Source: Streptococcus gallolyticus
GTDB taxonomy: Bacteria; Bacillota; Bacilli; Lactobacillales; Streptococcaceae
Direction: 5' to 3'
Assembly (NCBI GenBank): GCA_019794795.1
Contig: JAIMFC010000007.1
Span: forward strand, 62,001 to 126,000
Length of the DNA stretch: 64,000 nt
The notes under the pieces: generated by a model
The model's database searches: none
Seen by the model: only the letters and a program-made list of their open reading frames with translations
Told to the model about the DNA's origin: nothing
Made by a program: the position numbers and the translations under genes
Shown: positions 44,336 to 56,966 of the stretch, piece by piece
How the letters are laid out: each line of letters begins with the position of its first letter
Position numbering within the stretch: position 1 is the first letter of the stretch

Positions 44336-45334
44336 TTATTTTGCTTCAACAGCAATGTCGGCTGTATTCAGCAAATCTGATGGAATTACAATTCCTAAGT
44401 CTTTTGCTGCTTGCAAATTCAAGGTTGGTGTACCAGTGTCTACCACATTTACAGGGACATCTGCTACTTTTTTACCAGCCAAGATTTTAACAGCAATTTT
44501 TGCGGTCTCTGTTCCCAAGCCATATTGGCTTTGAGCAACGGAAGCAATTGACCCTTGTTTGACCATGGTATCTACGCTTGAATAGACTGGAACTTTAGCT
44601 GGAGTTGCTGCTGAGATAACTGTTGGAAATGCGCTAGCAATGATATTGTCCTGCGGTACGAAGATCGCGTCAACTTTTCCAGTCATAATCCCAACAGTTG
44701 TCTTGATTTCATTGGTTGATGGAACTGCAAATTCTTCCACTGTCAGGCCTGCCGCCTCAGCGTATTCCTTGAAGGTTTTCACTTGTGAAACGGAGTTATC
44801 TTCACTACTTGAGTAAAGAACACCGATTTTCTTAACACTTGGTGTCACTTGTTGGATCAATTCCACCGTTTGTTTGAGGGGAACTTGGTTGGAAACACCT
44901 GTGATATTGGCTTCTGGTTTATCCAAATTTTTAACCAATTTGGCACCAACTGGGTCTGAAATGGCACCCATCACAACCGGAATGTCTGAAGTTGCTGCTG
45001 CCAATCCTTGAGCGGCTGGAGTTGCAATACCGATCACCACATCATTTTGATCGCTGACCAATTTTTTACTCATAGTCTGAATCTTACTTTGGTCACCTTC
45101 TGCATTGAGAACAGTCAGCTCCACATTGTTCCCATCGTAACCAGCATCCGACAAGCCATCTTCAATCCCTTTTTCAATCTCATCCAAGGCATCATGGGTT
45201 ACAAACTGTAAAATCCCAATCTTAACAATCTTATTTTCAGCTGTCTCTGTAGACTTTTTACCATCAAAATACAGGGCACCCGCCACCAGAACAACCAAAC
45301 TAATCAATGTTGCAATCAAGGCTTTATTTTTCAT
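44336..45334 (-). CDS. TrpX-like ABC substrate-binding protein, non-lipoprotein
   Basis: DUF534-family receptor, 332 residues. Unlike the two receptors at 1096-3043 it lacks a lipobox Cys. The N-terminus ATLISLVVLVAGALYFDGKK ends with no cleavage motif and so is more likely an uncleaved membrane anchor. Family motifs VKIGILQFVTHDALDEIEKG, MGAISDPVGAKLV and IGVLYSSSEDNSVSQVKTF are intact. Predicted to bind tryptophan because of the TGG T-box upstream. First gene of trpXYZ. Confidence 0.9.
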   Translation of the reverse strand: MKNKALIATLISLVVLVAGALYFDGKKSTETAENKIVKIGILQFVTHDALDEIEKGIEDGLSDAGYDGNNVELTVLNAEGDQSKIQTMSKKLVSDQNDVVIGIATPAAQGLAAATSDIPVVMGAISDPVGAKLVKNLDKPEANITGVSNQVPLKQTVELIQQVTPSVKKIGVLYSSSEDNSVSQVKTFKEYAEAAGLTVEEFAVPSTNEIKTTVGIMTGKVDAIFVPQDNIIASAFPTVISAATPAKVPVYSSVDTMVKQGSIASVAQSQYGLGTETAKIAVKILAGKKVADVPVNVVDTGTPTLNLQAAKDLGIVIPSDLLNTADIAVEAK

Positions 45335-45479
45335 CTCTTTACTCCTAAAATCAATCTATTATGTCTTATATTCTTCCAATGTCCATCTAATTTTTCCTAA
45401 GCTACGCCATCGTTTGTTCATGATTTTCCCCTTTTAACTAATGACTACTTTCAATCCAAAATGAGACTAGGAAGCAACA

Positions 45480-45611
45480 GCAATTTCTATCAAGTAAACT
45501 GGATGAAATTGCACGCCAGTCGCTATCCTGCGAACTGGCTAGTGACTTCGTTAAGTCATCTCATAAAGGATTTTACACTAAGGAACGTAGTTTTCCAAAG
45601 GAAAACTGCGT
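45480..45611. repeat. Cluster of four stem-loops between T-box and trpX-like gene
   Basis: Four adjacent hairpins occupy 132 bases: GCAATTTC..GAAATTGC (45480-45512), GCCAGT..ACTGGC (45515-45539), GTGACTT..AAGTCAT (45542-45559) and ACGTAGTTTTCC..GGAAAACTGCGT (45585-45611). They lie on the transcript after the T-box terminator and before the first gene, so they form part of a 330-base mRNA leader. The pattern resembles intergenic REP-like repeats. No gene is supported in 45335-45664. Confidence 0.55.
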
Positions 45612-45664
45612 CAATATCTCTAAGTTCAGATACGTCATACTGACTTTCCTCACTAAGAGCTATA

Positions 45665-46060
45665 GAAAAAGCCCCCGCAGGAAAAAACTTCCTGCGAGGG
45701 CGTCAATGACACGGTGCCACCTCACTTATGGGAATTGTCTAGAATCCTCCCATATCTCATCTCCTCTAACAAGGAGTTGCACTGTAAGGTGTGCCAACCG
45801 AACTATCATTGTTTTAAGTTCATTTGCGTGATTGTTTTGGTCGATTACTGAAAGTAAGTTATGCCAAACAATCCTTGTGAATTTAGGACATTTTAGGACT
45901 AGGCAGTCGGGCGAAGGCAGTACTGGTGGTACGGCAAGCACGACTAACGACGTCATAAAATAGACATAAATGCACATCAGCCCATTTCATAAAACTCCGC
46001 CACCCGTTCTCAGTACCACAGGCTCCCTGAAGACTTCTGCTTTACTACTTCTTCTGATTA
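45665..46060 (-). promoter_or_regulatory. T-box leader with TGG (tryptophan) specifier
   Basis: Stem I is closed by ATCAG (46054-46058) with CTGAT (45976-45980) and carries AGTAG, GGGAGCC and other stem I hallmarks. Its specifier loop reads GAAATGGG, with TGG at 45982-45984 as the best specifier (a Met reading ATG is the other register). The T-box core GGTGGCACCG (45712-45721) and a strong U-tailed terminator (45671-45700) follow. Uncharged tRNA-Trp should expose read-through into the trpXYZ-like genes. About 180 bases between stem I and the antiterminator domain look inserted: they include GTACCACCAGTAC and a hairpin GATTGTTTGG..CCAAAACAATC. Total leader near 400 bases is long for a T-box. 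Confidence 0.85.
45671..45700 (-). terminator. T-box terminator
   Basis: GCCCTCGCAGGAA / TTCCTGCGGGGGC then TTTTT on the minus strand; competes with the antiterminator holding the T-box core. Confidence 0.92.
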
Positions 46061-46066
46061 CAGACG

Positions 46067-46095
46067 ATTATACGGCATCCATCAATCTTTGTCAA
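46067..46095 (-). promoter_or_regulatory. Promoter of T-box / trpXYZ-like operon
   Basis: Consensus TTGACA (46090-46095), 17-base spacer, TATAAT (46067-46072). Strong constitutive start, with control left to the T-box. Confidence 0.88.
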
Positions 46096-46140
46096 TACTT
46101 TTGATTAAATTTTCTGAAAACTTTTTAATACCTTAAGAGT

Positions 46141-49421
<3,281 letters not shown>

Positions 49422-49431
49422 AATAGACTCC

Positions 49432-50271
49432 TTATGATAAATTTTTTGTTAAACGCCGAATGTGAGCAATTAAATAGACTAATTCACTTGGACTCAGTAG
49501 ATAATCATATTCTAACCGAATAAAGTCCGCTACTCGAGTTCCACATTGGTACTCTCTTGGATACTTCTTTTTCATTAACTCTAAAAGATCCACATCATCT
49601 TCATCATGGTATTCATTCCCCTCTACCAAACGATGAGCAAATAATTTAACATGTGTGATGAATCGGTAGTAATCAATAGAATCCTGATTGAATTCTGTAG
49701 AATAATAGTCTTGAATAATTTGTTCAATCTTCATGATAATTCCAGTAATACGATAAGATTCTTGAAAAATATTTTCCAAATTCGCATTGACAAAATGCAA
49801 AGCGATGAAGGCTGCTTCATCAACTGGGAGTTCGACATGTAAATCTTTTTTTATGATGGATAATGCTTTTTTCCCCAGTTCAAACTCCTCTTTATAATAT
49901 TTGGCAATTTCCCATCTAAGAGGGTTCGTAACGACTACTCCTTCCTTATGTCTTTCTATACTAGAATTGATATGATCTGTCAAATTGATGTAAATAATCT
50001 CATCAAAATGATTTCCAAGTGTTATCTTTCCTAAATTTATTATTTTCTCACAAATATAAACCAACTCAATAGGAACATCGATAAATAGTTCCGTAAAGCG
50101 ATTCATATTATCGCTATTCTTGAGCAATAAACTTTTTTCTATCGAAGAAGGTGGGATCGCATCTCCGACCTTCTTTCCAAATGCAATTCCTTTACCAAAC
50201 AACAAGATATCAACGTTCTTATTATTTTGTGCTATGACTGCATTATGATTTAATACACGCTTTATGATCAT
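49432..50271 (-). CDS. licT: BglG/LicT-family transcription antiterminator
   Basis: RNA-binding antiterminator, 279 residues from the ATG at 50271, preceded by AAAGGA; the frame to 50340 would include the leader terminator. The N-terminal CAT domain (MIIKRVLNHNAVIAQNNKN, VLLFGKGIAFGKK-type) binds the RAT; two PRDs follow, with conserved His in NLTDHINSSIERH and HFVNAN. When beta-glucosides are absent, the PTS phosphorylates and inactivates it. First gene of the operon it controls. Confidence 0.93.
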   Translation of the reverse strand: MIIKRVLNHNAVIAQNNKNVDILLFGKGIAFGKKVGDAIPPSSIEKSLLLKNSDNMNRFTELFIDVPIELVYICEKIINLGKITLGNHFDEIIYINLTDHINSSIERHKEGVVVTNPLRWEIAKYYKEEFELGKKALSIIKKDLHVELPVDEAAFIALHFVNANLENIFQESYRITGIIMKIEQIIQDYYSTEFNQDSIDYYRFITHVKLFAHRLVEGNEYHDEDDVDLLELMKKKYPREYQCGTRVADFIRLEYDYLLSPSELVYLIAHIRRLTKNLS

Positions 50272-50298
50272 AAATTTTCCTTTAAACTTAAAATAAAA

Positions 50299-50380
50299 GA
50301 ACCTACTTAAAAGAAATCGACATATATCGTATCGATTCATTTAAATAGGTTCCTGCTCGCCTTAAAGCGATAACATCCTT
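50299..50380 (-). promoter_or_regulatory. RAT antiterminator and overlapping terminator of licT operon
   Basis: RAT-like stem at 50348-50380 (AAGGATGTTATCGC...GCGAGCAGGAACC) overlaps the 5' arm of a long terminator (50299-50352; GAACCTA.TTAAA.GAATCGA with TCGATTTCTTTTAA.TAGGTTC) followed by TTTTATTTT. Bound LicT should stabilise the RAT and prevent the terminator. Confidence 0.82.
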
Positions 50381-50429
50381 TTATTTCAATTATTAGTTGG
50401 TACTTCTAGCTTAAAAAATTTAATAACTC

Positions 50430-50472
50430 TGTAACCATTTTCAATTTTAATATAAATTAAAGAATTTGTCAA
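50430..50472 (-). promoter_or_regulatory. Promoter and cre-like site of licT operon
   Basis: TTGACA (50467-50472), 17-base spacer, TAAAAT (50444-50449). Just downstream, TGAAAATGGTTACA (50430-50443) differs from the cre consensus by one base, which would give CcpA repression on glucose. Confidence 0.78.
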
Positions 50473-50575
50473 TAATTTATAAAATATAAGAATACTTCTT
50501 TTAGTCCCCTTCGTTAAAAAGTCACTGATTTATGATATACTAGACTGAGTTATAGCTATTAGAAAGAGGAAAACC

Positions 50576-52234
50576 ATGTCTTTTGACGGATTTTTTTTAC
50601 ATCACATGACGGCTGAGTTAAGGGCCAATTTAGAAGGTGGGCGGATTCAGAAAATCAACCAGCCCTTTGAGCAAGAAATTGTCCTCAATATCCGTAGCAA
50701 CCGTCAGAGCCATAAGTTGCTCCTGTCCGCCCATTCGGTTTTCGGTCGGGTTCAGCTGACTCAGTCGGACTTTACCAATCCAAAAGTGCCCAATACCTTT
50801 ACCATGATTCTGCGGAAATACTTGCAGGGTGCCATTATCGAGGAAATTCGTCAGTTGGACAATGACCGCATCTTAGAATTTTCGGTGTCCAACAAGGACG
50901 AGATTGGCGACCATATCCAAGCAACCTTGATTGTGGAAATCATGGGCAAGCACAGCAATATCATCTTGGTAGATAAGTCTGAACAGAAGATTATTGAGGC
51001 TATCAAGCACGTTGGTTTCTCGCAAAACTCCTACCGAACCATCTTGCCAGGCTCAACCTACATTCGTCCACCGGAGACGCATTCTCTCAATCCTTATACG
51101 GTGTCTGACGAGAAATTGTTTGAAATCTTATCGACTCAGGAACTGAGTCCAAAAAATCTCCAACAGGTCTTTCAAGGTTTGGGGCGGGATACGGCTTCTG
51201 AACTGGCCAGTCATTTGCAGACAGACCGCCTGAAGAACTTCCGTGCCTTTTTTGACCAGGCTACACAGCCTAGCCTGACAGACAAATCCTATGCTGCTCT
51301 GCCATTTGCCAATAGCCCTGAAAACCAGCCACACTTTGAGAGCCTGAGCAGTCTGCTGGACTTCTACTATCAGGACAAGGCGGAGCGGGATCGGGTGGCC
51401 CAGCAGGCCAATGAGCTGATCAAGCGGGTAGCCAGTGAGTTGGAGAAAAATCGCAAGAAACTGGTCAAGCAGGAGCAGGAATTGGCGGATACGGAGACGG
51501 CGGAGTTGGTGCGGCAAAAGGGTGAGCTCTTGACCACCTATCTGCATCAGGTGCCCAATGACCAGGCTAGTGTGACCTTAGACAACTACTATACGGGAGA
51601 GGAACTGGAGATTGAGTTGGACGTGGCTTTGACTCCTAGCCAGAATGCCCAGCGTTACTTCAAAAAGTACCAGAAACTCAAGGAGGCGGTCAAGCACCTG
51701 ACCAACTTGATTGAGGAGACCAAGGCAACCATTGTCTATCTGGAGTCCGTTGACACCATGCTGGGACAGGCAAATCTATCTGAAATCGATGAGATTCGCG
51801 AAGAGTTGATTGAAACAGGGTATCTCAAACGCCGTCATCGTGAAAAAATCGCCAAACGTCAAAAGCCTGAACGTTATTTGGCTAGTGATGGCAAGACCAT
51901 TATCCTAGTTGGGAAGAATAATCTACAAAATGATGAACTTTCCTTCAAAATAGCCAAGAAAGGCGAGCTTTGGTTCCATGCCAAGGATATTCCAGGAAGT
52001 CATGTCATCATCACTGAAAACCTTGACCCCAGCGATGAAGTCAAGACCGACGCAGCCGAACTAGCCGCCTACTTCTCCAAGGCACGCCTATCCAATCTAG
52101 TCCAGGTCGATATGATTGAAGCCAAAAAGCTGAATAAACCAAGCGGTGGCAAACCAGGTTTTGTTACTTACCGAGGCCAGAAAACCCTCCGCGTTACCCC
52201 AACTGAAGAAAAAATAAAATCCATGAAAATGTAA
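50576..52234 (+). CDS. fbpS: Fibronectin-binding NFACT protein (FbpS/PavA; RqcH type)
   Basis: A 552-residue NFACT protein: NFACT-N (1-260), coiled coil (280-420; AQRYFKKYQKLKEAVKHLTNLIEE) and NFACT-R (about 440-540; GKTIILVGKNNLQNDELSFKIA...GELWFHAKDIPGSHVII). In Firmicutes this family is RqcH, which tags nascent chains on stalled ribosomes with alanine, and it also appears at the surface as a fibronectin binder without a signal peptide. Length matches S. suis FbpS. GAGGAAAA precedes the ATG; monocistronic. Confidence 0.9.
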   Translation: MSFDGFFLHHMTAELRANLEGGRIQKINQPFEQEIVLNIRSNRQSHKLLLSAHSVFGRVQLTQSDFTNPKVPNTFTMILRKYLQGAIIEEIRQLDNDRILEFSVSNKDEIGDHIQATLIVEIMGKHSNIILVDKSEQKIIEAIKHVGFSQNSYRTILPGSTYIRPPETHSLNPYTVSDEKLFEILSTQELSPKNLQQVFQGLGRDTASELASHLQTDRLKNFRAFFDQATQPSLTDKSYAALPFANSPENQPHFESLSSLLDFYYQDKAERDRVAQQANELIKRVASELEKNRKKLVKQEQELADTETAELVRQKGELLTTYLHQVPNDQASVTLDNYYTGEELEIELDVALTPSQNAQRYFKKYQKLKEAVKHLTNLIEETKATIVYLESVDTMLGQANLSEIDEIREELIETGYLKRRHREKIAKRQKPERYLASDGKTIILVGKNNLQNDELSFKIAKKGELWFHAKDIPGSHVIITENLDPSDEVKTDAAELAAYFSKARLSNLVQVDMIEAKKLNKPSGGKPGFVTYRGQKTLRVTPTEEKIKSMKM

Positions 52235-52249
52235 TGCATGCAAAGCTAA

Positions 52250-52288
52250 AAACTCCTAGATTTGGACAAAACCGTCCTCCTAGGAGTT
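52250..52288. terminator. Bidirectional terminator between fbpS and aldC operon
   Basis: AAAAACTCCTAG ... CTAGGAGTTTTTT with a 25-base interior; serves the fbpS end and the convergent aldC operon. Confidence 0.85.
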
Positions 52289-52294
52289 TTTTCT

Positions 52295-52648
52295 TTATTT
52301 TGCTGCAAGTTGCTGACACCAACCCAACCACTTTTCTTGGTATTCCACAGAAGATAATTTCCGATTTTCCAAATCAGCAATGCTATAGACTCCGCGGTCT
52401 TGGCAGGCTTGGACACATTTCCAGTAGAAATCCCAATCCAAGTCGTCTTCATCCCAATAAACTGAAATTCCTGATTTGTAAGCCATATAAGCCCGACTAT
52501 GACCGTCTGTCAGAAAGATTCTTCCATTCATTTCCTTTACAGATAAAGGGGCTAGTTGCTGGTCCGCAATCCATTCTCCAACCGCTCTTAGTTTATCTTT
52601 AGATAGGTAAAATTGACTCGGTTGCAAGGACAAAATCTCTATTTCCAT
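52295..52648 (-). CDS. ParB-N-like small protein of unknown role
   Basis: A 117-residue protein from the ATG at 52648 (GGAGTGAG upstream); a longer frame overlaps aldC. KDKLRAVGEWIADQQLAPLSVKEMNGRIFLTDGHSRAYMAYKSG resembles the ParB/sulfiredoxin N-terminal nuclease fold (DGHSR for DGHHR). Follows aldC closely, so it is translated with it. No function can be given. Confidence 0.6.
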   Translation of the reverse strand: MEIEILSLQPSQFYLSKDKLRAVGEWIADQQLAPLSVKEMNGRIFLTDGHSRAYMAYKSGISVYWDEDDLDWDFYWKCVQACQDRGVYSIADLENRKLSSVEYQEKWLGWCQQLAAK

Positions 52649-52649
52649 C

Positions 52650-53366
52650 TCACTCCGCCTTTTCAATATCCTCACAGATTTCTTTGGCATTGAATTTGGC
52701 AAAAAGGTATTCGCGATCCTGAACTGGGAAGCGTTGGTCTAACTGGTCAACGGCACCAATTTCCACACGACCATGGTCAATGATATAGTCCATAACATGA
52801 CCACCAAAACTATGGTCATCCGAAATAAAATGCAAATGGTATCCAGCTACACTGACTCCATGAAAGATTTCTGGCGTCCAAATCCCCACAATGGTCCCTG
52901 AGATATTTTCCGCATGAAATTCGGGTTGATGCGTAGCCACTTCCACAAACTTCTTGTCTGAACTGGACTTGGGAATCATACGAACATGCATGTGCTTAAA
53001 TTCCCCTTGAATTTTAATGGAACGGAAGAGATTTTCTCCGTCATAATAAGACTCAATTCGTTGGTGTAACTCCTGATCCGTCATTTCAAAACGTTGCTTA
53101 AAAATAACTTCAGGCTGATGAAAAATAACTGCTGCATAGGGAACCTTGGTATCTGCACTGACTTCCACTACTTGGGGCTTATCTGCCATCCCTGTAGCCT
53201 GATAAGCCTTACCATCTAAAACAATCAACTCTCCGTCAATAGAATCCAGTGTTCCTAGCCCCAGATCACCATGTTCTAACAATTCTCCAACCGTCAAGGA
53301 ACCACCATAAAGTCCCGCCATGAGGGCACCCAAGGTATTGTACTGAAATAATTTTTGTGTTTCCAT
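52650..53366 (-). CDS. Alpha-acetolactate decarboxylase AldC
   Basis: Decarboxylates acetolactate to acetoin, 238 residues. Zinc-binding His residues are in GYHLHFISDDHSFGGHVMDY; FQYNTLGALMAGLYGG is the family start. Acetoin formation limits acid and drains surplus acetolactate, protecting branched-chain synthesis. One base after the TPR gene. Confidence 0.94.
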   Translation of the reverse strand: METQKLFQYNTLGALMAGLYGGSLTVGELLEHGDLGLGTLDSIDGELIVLDGKAYQATGMADKPQVVEVSADTKVPYAAVIFHQPEVIFKQRFEMTDQELHQRIESYYDGENLFRSIKIQGEFKHMHVRMIPKSSSDKKFVEVATHQPEFHAENISGTIVGIWTPEIFHGVSVAGYHLHFISDDHSFGGHVMDYIIDHGRVEIGAVDQLDQRFPVQDREYLFAKFNAKEICEDIEKAE

Positions 53367-53367
53367 G

Positions 53368-54603
53368 CTAGTCCATTACCTCATTGTAAAATTCCTGCAT
53401 AGCGACATCATCTGGTACCAAATGCAAATAGCGGTGAGCCAAGTCTTTCGCCAACTGTAAATCGCCTTCTAAGCGTAACAGGCTGATATAGTCTGCCAAA
53501 AATTCTGGATTATCTGCCAAATCTTCTCGTAATTGGTCGTATATATCTAAGGCTGTTTCATCTTCCTCCAAGGCTTGGTAGGCTTTAGCAATGTTCCAAC
53601 ACGCCAGCACATTGTCCAAATCCTCATGGTTCAAATTAACAACTTCTTGGAATCGTTCTTGCTCCAGATAGAGATTGCTCAAGCGCAGAGTCACTTCATT
53701 TTGGTCATCCGCCACTTCTTGCGCCTTCAATAGATATTCCTCAGCCGCTCGATTATCATGCAATTCATAAGCATACTGAGATGCCAAGAGCAAGAGGACA
53801 GCATCAAAATCATTTTTAGCTAGCCCTTTTTGAACCATTTCTAAGGCTTCTTCAATCTTGTGCTCCGCATGAAGAGACTGGGCGTAGGCATACTCGTAGC
53901 CCTCAAAGTCTGGATTAATGGTATCTAGCTGCTTGTAATAAAGATTAGCCTTTTGGTACTCTTCTTGGTCGTATAAAATGGTTGCCAACTCAAACACAGT
54001 CTGGTCATCATACTCTAGCTCGACAGCTTTTTCCAAGAATTCAATAGCGGCTTCAAATTTTCCTAGACTTGCATAGGCAATTCCAATTCGTTGATAAGTC
54101 GAAATACCTGTCATTTCATAGATTTCGCGATTGTCCAATTGAGCATAATGGGCAACAGCTTCCTTGAAATCCCCTAGCTCCATTTCCAACTCAGCTAAGC
54201 CAAATAGAATAATTGGTTCATCTGACAAATCAGCCGCTTCCAGTAATTTCTCACGAGCAACATCCACCAAACCTTCTGACTGATAAAGATCCGCTTTAAC
54301 CACCAAAGCTTCTAAGTAAAATGGACTGTCTGGACGGATGGCTTCCAAGTATTCAAAAGCCTCTTCAACATCGCCGTCTTCGTTGGCAATTTGGGCCAAA
54401 TTCAAATTCACCTCTGGAAATTCCTCGCATAAACGTAGATAAATTTCCTTTGCCTGTGGAAAAAATCCAATGAATTCCAAATAAGCTGCCAAATCAAGCA
54501 AGGTGTCCGAATCATCCTGTTCCAAGGCTCGTTTGAAATATTTATTGGCACGCGCTAAGTCTTGCTGGCCTAGTGATACCAGCATTTTTTCACTATTTTT
54601 CAT
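53368..54603 (-). CDS. TPR-repeat protein
   Basis: A 411-residue cytoplasmic all-helical protein made of about ten TPR units (e.g. LLDLAAYLEFIGFFPQAKEIYLRL, AIEFLEKAVELEYDDQTVFELA). Acidic throughout. Likely a scaffold with an unknown partner. Its start lies inside the AI-2E-type transporter gene end (11-base overlap). Confidence 0.85.
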   Translation of the reverse strand: MKNSEKMLVSLGQQDLARANKYFKRALEQDDSDTLLDLAAYLEFIGFFPQAKEIYLRLCEEFPEVNLNLAQIANEDGDVEEAFEYLEAIRPDSPFYLEALVVKADLYQSEGLVDVAREKLLEAADLSDEPIILFGLAELEMELGDFKEAVAHYAQLDNREIYEMTGISTYQRIGIAYASLGKFEAAIEFLEKAVELEYDDQTVFELATILYDQEEYQKANLYYKQLDTINPDFEGYEYAYAQSLHAEHKIEEALEMVQKGLAKNDFDAVLLLLASQYAYELHDNRAAEEYLLKAQEVADDQNEVTLRLSNLYLEQERFQEVVNLNHEDLDNVLACWNIAKAYQALEEDETALDIYDQLREDLADNPEFLADYISLLRLEGDLQLAKDLAHRYLHLVPDDVAMQEFYNEVMD

Positions 54604-55762
54604 TTTCTACTTCAACAACTTTCTCTTCAGCATATAAACCGCTATACTCCTTGTACCATTCAAAAATAGCTGTTACGACTACCTTGATAGAGGCATAAAT
54701 CGGAATCCCCAAAAGAACACCTAAAACTCCGTACATTTGCCCCGCGGTCAAGAGGACAAACAAAATGGTAATCGGATGAATACTAAGGGAAGAACCAATC
54801 ACAAGTGGTGTCACAAAACGCCCTTCAATGGTCTGCTCTACCATAAAAACAATCAAGACCTTGACCAACATAAAGGGTCCTGCAATCACTCCTAAAATCA
54901 CTGCTGGAATCATGGCTAAAAAGGAACCCAAGTAAGGAATCAAGTTCAGAAAACCAGCCATCACCCCTAAAGTAATGGGATACTTCAGACCGATAATCGA
55001 AAATAAAATTGAAAACATGAGCGCCACAATCGCAGCCACCGTCACCTGACCACGTACATAATTGGACAACTGATTATTGACATCCGTCAAGACCGTCCCA
55101 ACCGAAATGCGCCATTTAATCGGTAAAAACTTGGTAATCTGATCATTCAGCTGCTTACCATCCCGCAAGAGATAAAAAAGGATGAAGGGCATAATCAAAA
55201 TAGCGACAATAATATGCGAAGCTGTAGAAATCAAATTACCGGCCCAGTTAACTGCGCTCGACGAAAACTTCTGAGCATAGGAAATAATCTGCGTATTCAA
55301 ATTATCCATAACCTGCGTCACCGTTGGACGCAGAGCTTCAAATCGCTGATCTTTCAAAAGAGAGTTGACCTGTGACTCAATCGTCTTGATGTAATTGGGA
55401 ACATTTTGCGCAAAAGAAACAACCTGTTCTTGGATATTTGGCACAGCTACTCCAATTCCCCAGACCAACAAGAGAACAATCAAAATAAAAAGAATAGAAA
55501 TAGCGACCGTTCTCGAAATCTTATATTTTTCCAACCAATCCACAATAGGATTCAACAAGTAAAAAAGAAGACCTGTTAAAATCATTGGTAACAGAATGAT
55601 ACTCAAAAAATCCGCAATGGGGTGCAGAACAAAACTCACCTTGGTAAACATCCAAATCGTCAATAACACCAAAATCGTTACCAAGAAAAAAGTCACAATC
55701 TGATTATTGACAAACCATTGAAAAAACCAAGAATCCACAAATCTTTGCCGTTTCTCTTTCAT
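54593..55762 (-). CDS. AI-2E family / UPF0118 membrane transporter
   Basis: A 389-residue polytopic protein from the ATG at 55762, preceded by GGAGGATAAC. About seven spans with the family region MAGFLNLIPYLGSFLAMIPAVILG and PIYASIKVVV near the end. Homologues include TqsA (AI-2 export) and Na+/H+ antiporters; substrate cannot be told apart. First gene of the aldC operon. Confidence 0.85.
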   Translation of the reverse strand: MKEKRQRFVDSWFFQWFVNNQIVTFFLVTILVLLTIWMFTKVSFVLHPIADFLSIILLPMILTGLLFYLLNPIVDWLEKYKISRTVAISILFILIVLLLVWGIGVAVPNIQEQVVSFAQNVPNYIKTIESQVNSLLKDQRFEALRPTVTQVMDNLNTQIISYAQKFSSSAVNWAGNLISTASHIIVAILIMPFILFYLLRDGKQLNDQITKFLPIKWRISVGTVLTDVNNQLSNYVRGQVTVAAIVALMFSILFSIIGLKYPITLGVMAGFLNLIPYLGSFLAMIPAVILGVIAGPFMLVKVLIVFMVEQTIEGRFVTPLVIGSSLSIHPITILFVLLTAGQMYGVLGVLLGIPIYASIKVVVTAIFEWYKEYSGLYAEEKVVEVENEK

Positions 55763-55893
55763 GTTATCCTCCACAATTCATTTCTTCTATTGTACCATTT
55801 TCACTGTCTATTTTATCAGAAAAGCCCAGCATTCGAGCGACTTTCTAATAAATTTATGATATAATCATAAAAAATTACAGTGAGGAAAATCTT

Positions 55894-56898
55894 ATGACCT
55901 TGTATTTTGGTAGCTACACACGACGCCTTTCAGCAGGAATTCAATCTGCAGATTTCGATGAAAAAACTGGAAAATTAAGTAACTTAAAACTACTTGCAAC
56001 AGAAGAAAATCCAACCTATCTTGCATTTTCAAAAGCAGGAAACCTTTACTCTGTGGGAGCTGAAAACAGCTTAGGAGGCATCGCAGCTTTTACGGCTGAT
56101 TTCCAGCCTCTCAACCACGTAGTTGCTGAAGGAGCTCCCCTCTGCTATGTGGCGGTGGATGACGAACGCAATTTGGTTTATGGCGCCAACTACCACAAAG
56201 GACAAATTCTTTCTTACAAAATTGAAGAAGACGGATCACTCAGCTTGGCTGATACTGTACAACACCTAGGCTCTGGTCCCCACACAAATCAAATAGCTGC
56301 CCATGCCCATTTCGCAGACCTGACACCTGACAAATACCTAGTTACCTGCGACCTAGGAACAGACTCCATCATCACTTACGATGTATCTGAAGATGGAAAA
56401 TTAACTCAAATTGGTCACTACACATCTACTGCTGGTGCTGGTCCGCGTCACATTGTCTTCCACCCAACAGTCAAAATTGCCTACCTGATCTGTGAGCTAA
56501 ATGCCACTATCGAAGTGCTCATTTATGATGGCGTAGGACAATTTGAACGCCTACAAACCATTTCCACTCTTCCTGATGACTATACAGGGGCTAATAATAC
56601 CGCCGCTATTCGTATTTCCAAAGACGGAAAATTCGTCTACGCTTCTAATCGTGGCCATGACTCGATTGCCATCTATCGTACATTGGGCGATGCTACACTT
56701 GAACTAGTCACTATTCAGCCAAGTCTGGGACAAATCCCTCGTGATTTCAACCTAGTTGCTGATGACCGCTACCTCATCGTCGTCCATCAAGACTCTGACA
56801 ATGCTGTTGTGTTTGAACGAAATTCAGAAACTGGACTGTTGACTGAAATCCCTCAAGATTTCAAAGTACCTGAAGCGGTTTGTATCCTTGAAAAATAA
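55894..56898 (+). CDS. 6-phosphogluconolactonase-type beta-propeller lactonase
   Basis: A 334-residue seven-bladed propeller (lactonase, Pgl family). Typical segments are GSYTRRLSAGIQSADFDEKTG, GPHTNQIAAHAHF and GAGPRHIVFHPT...ASNRGHDSIAIY. Could hydrolyse 6-phosphogluconolactone in the pentose phosphate pathway, although other lactonase roles are possible. TGATATAAT and GAGGAAAA lie upstream. Confidence 0.87.
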   Translation: MTLYFGSYTRRLSAGIQSADFDEKTGKLSNLKLLATEENPTYLAFSKAGNLYSVGAENSLGGIAAFTADFQPLNHVVAEGAPLCYVAVDDERNLVYGANYHKGQILSYKIEEDGSLSLADTVQHLGSGPHTNQIAAHAHFADLTPDKYLVTCDLGTDSIITYDVSEDGKLTQIGHYTSTAGAGPRHIVFHPTVKIAYLICELNATIEVLIYDGVGQFERLQTISTLPDDYTGANNTAAIRISKDGKFVYASNRGHDSIAIYRTLGDATLELVTIQPSLGQIPRDFNLVADDRYLIVVHQDSDNAVVFERNSETGLLTEIPQDFKVPEAVCILEK

Positions 56899-56966
56899 AG
56901 CATTTTACTTGCAACTTTCTACAATTTAGTGTTAAATGAAATTATCAATAATAAAGGAGATTCCCT

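Noticed and set aside
45461-45643. 60-codon plus-strand frame in the hairpin cluster
   Set aside because: Composed of the four inverted repeats; no start signals.
45726-45977. 83-codon minus-strand frame inside the T-box leader
   Set aside because: It covers the T-box core and terminator region, so it is a chance frame in structured RNA.
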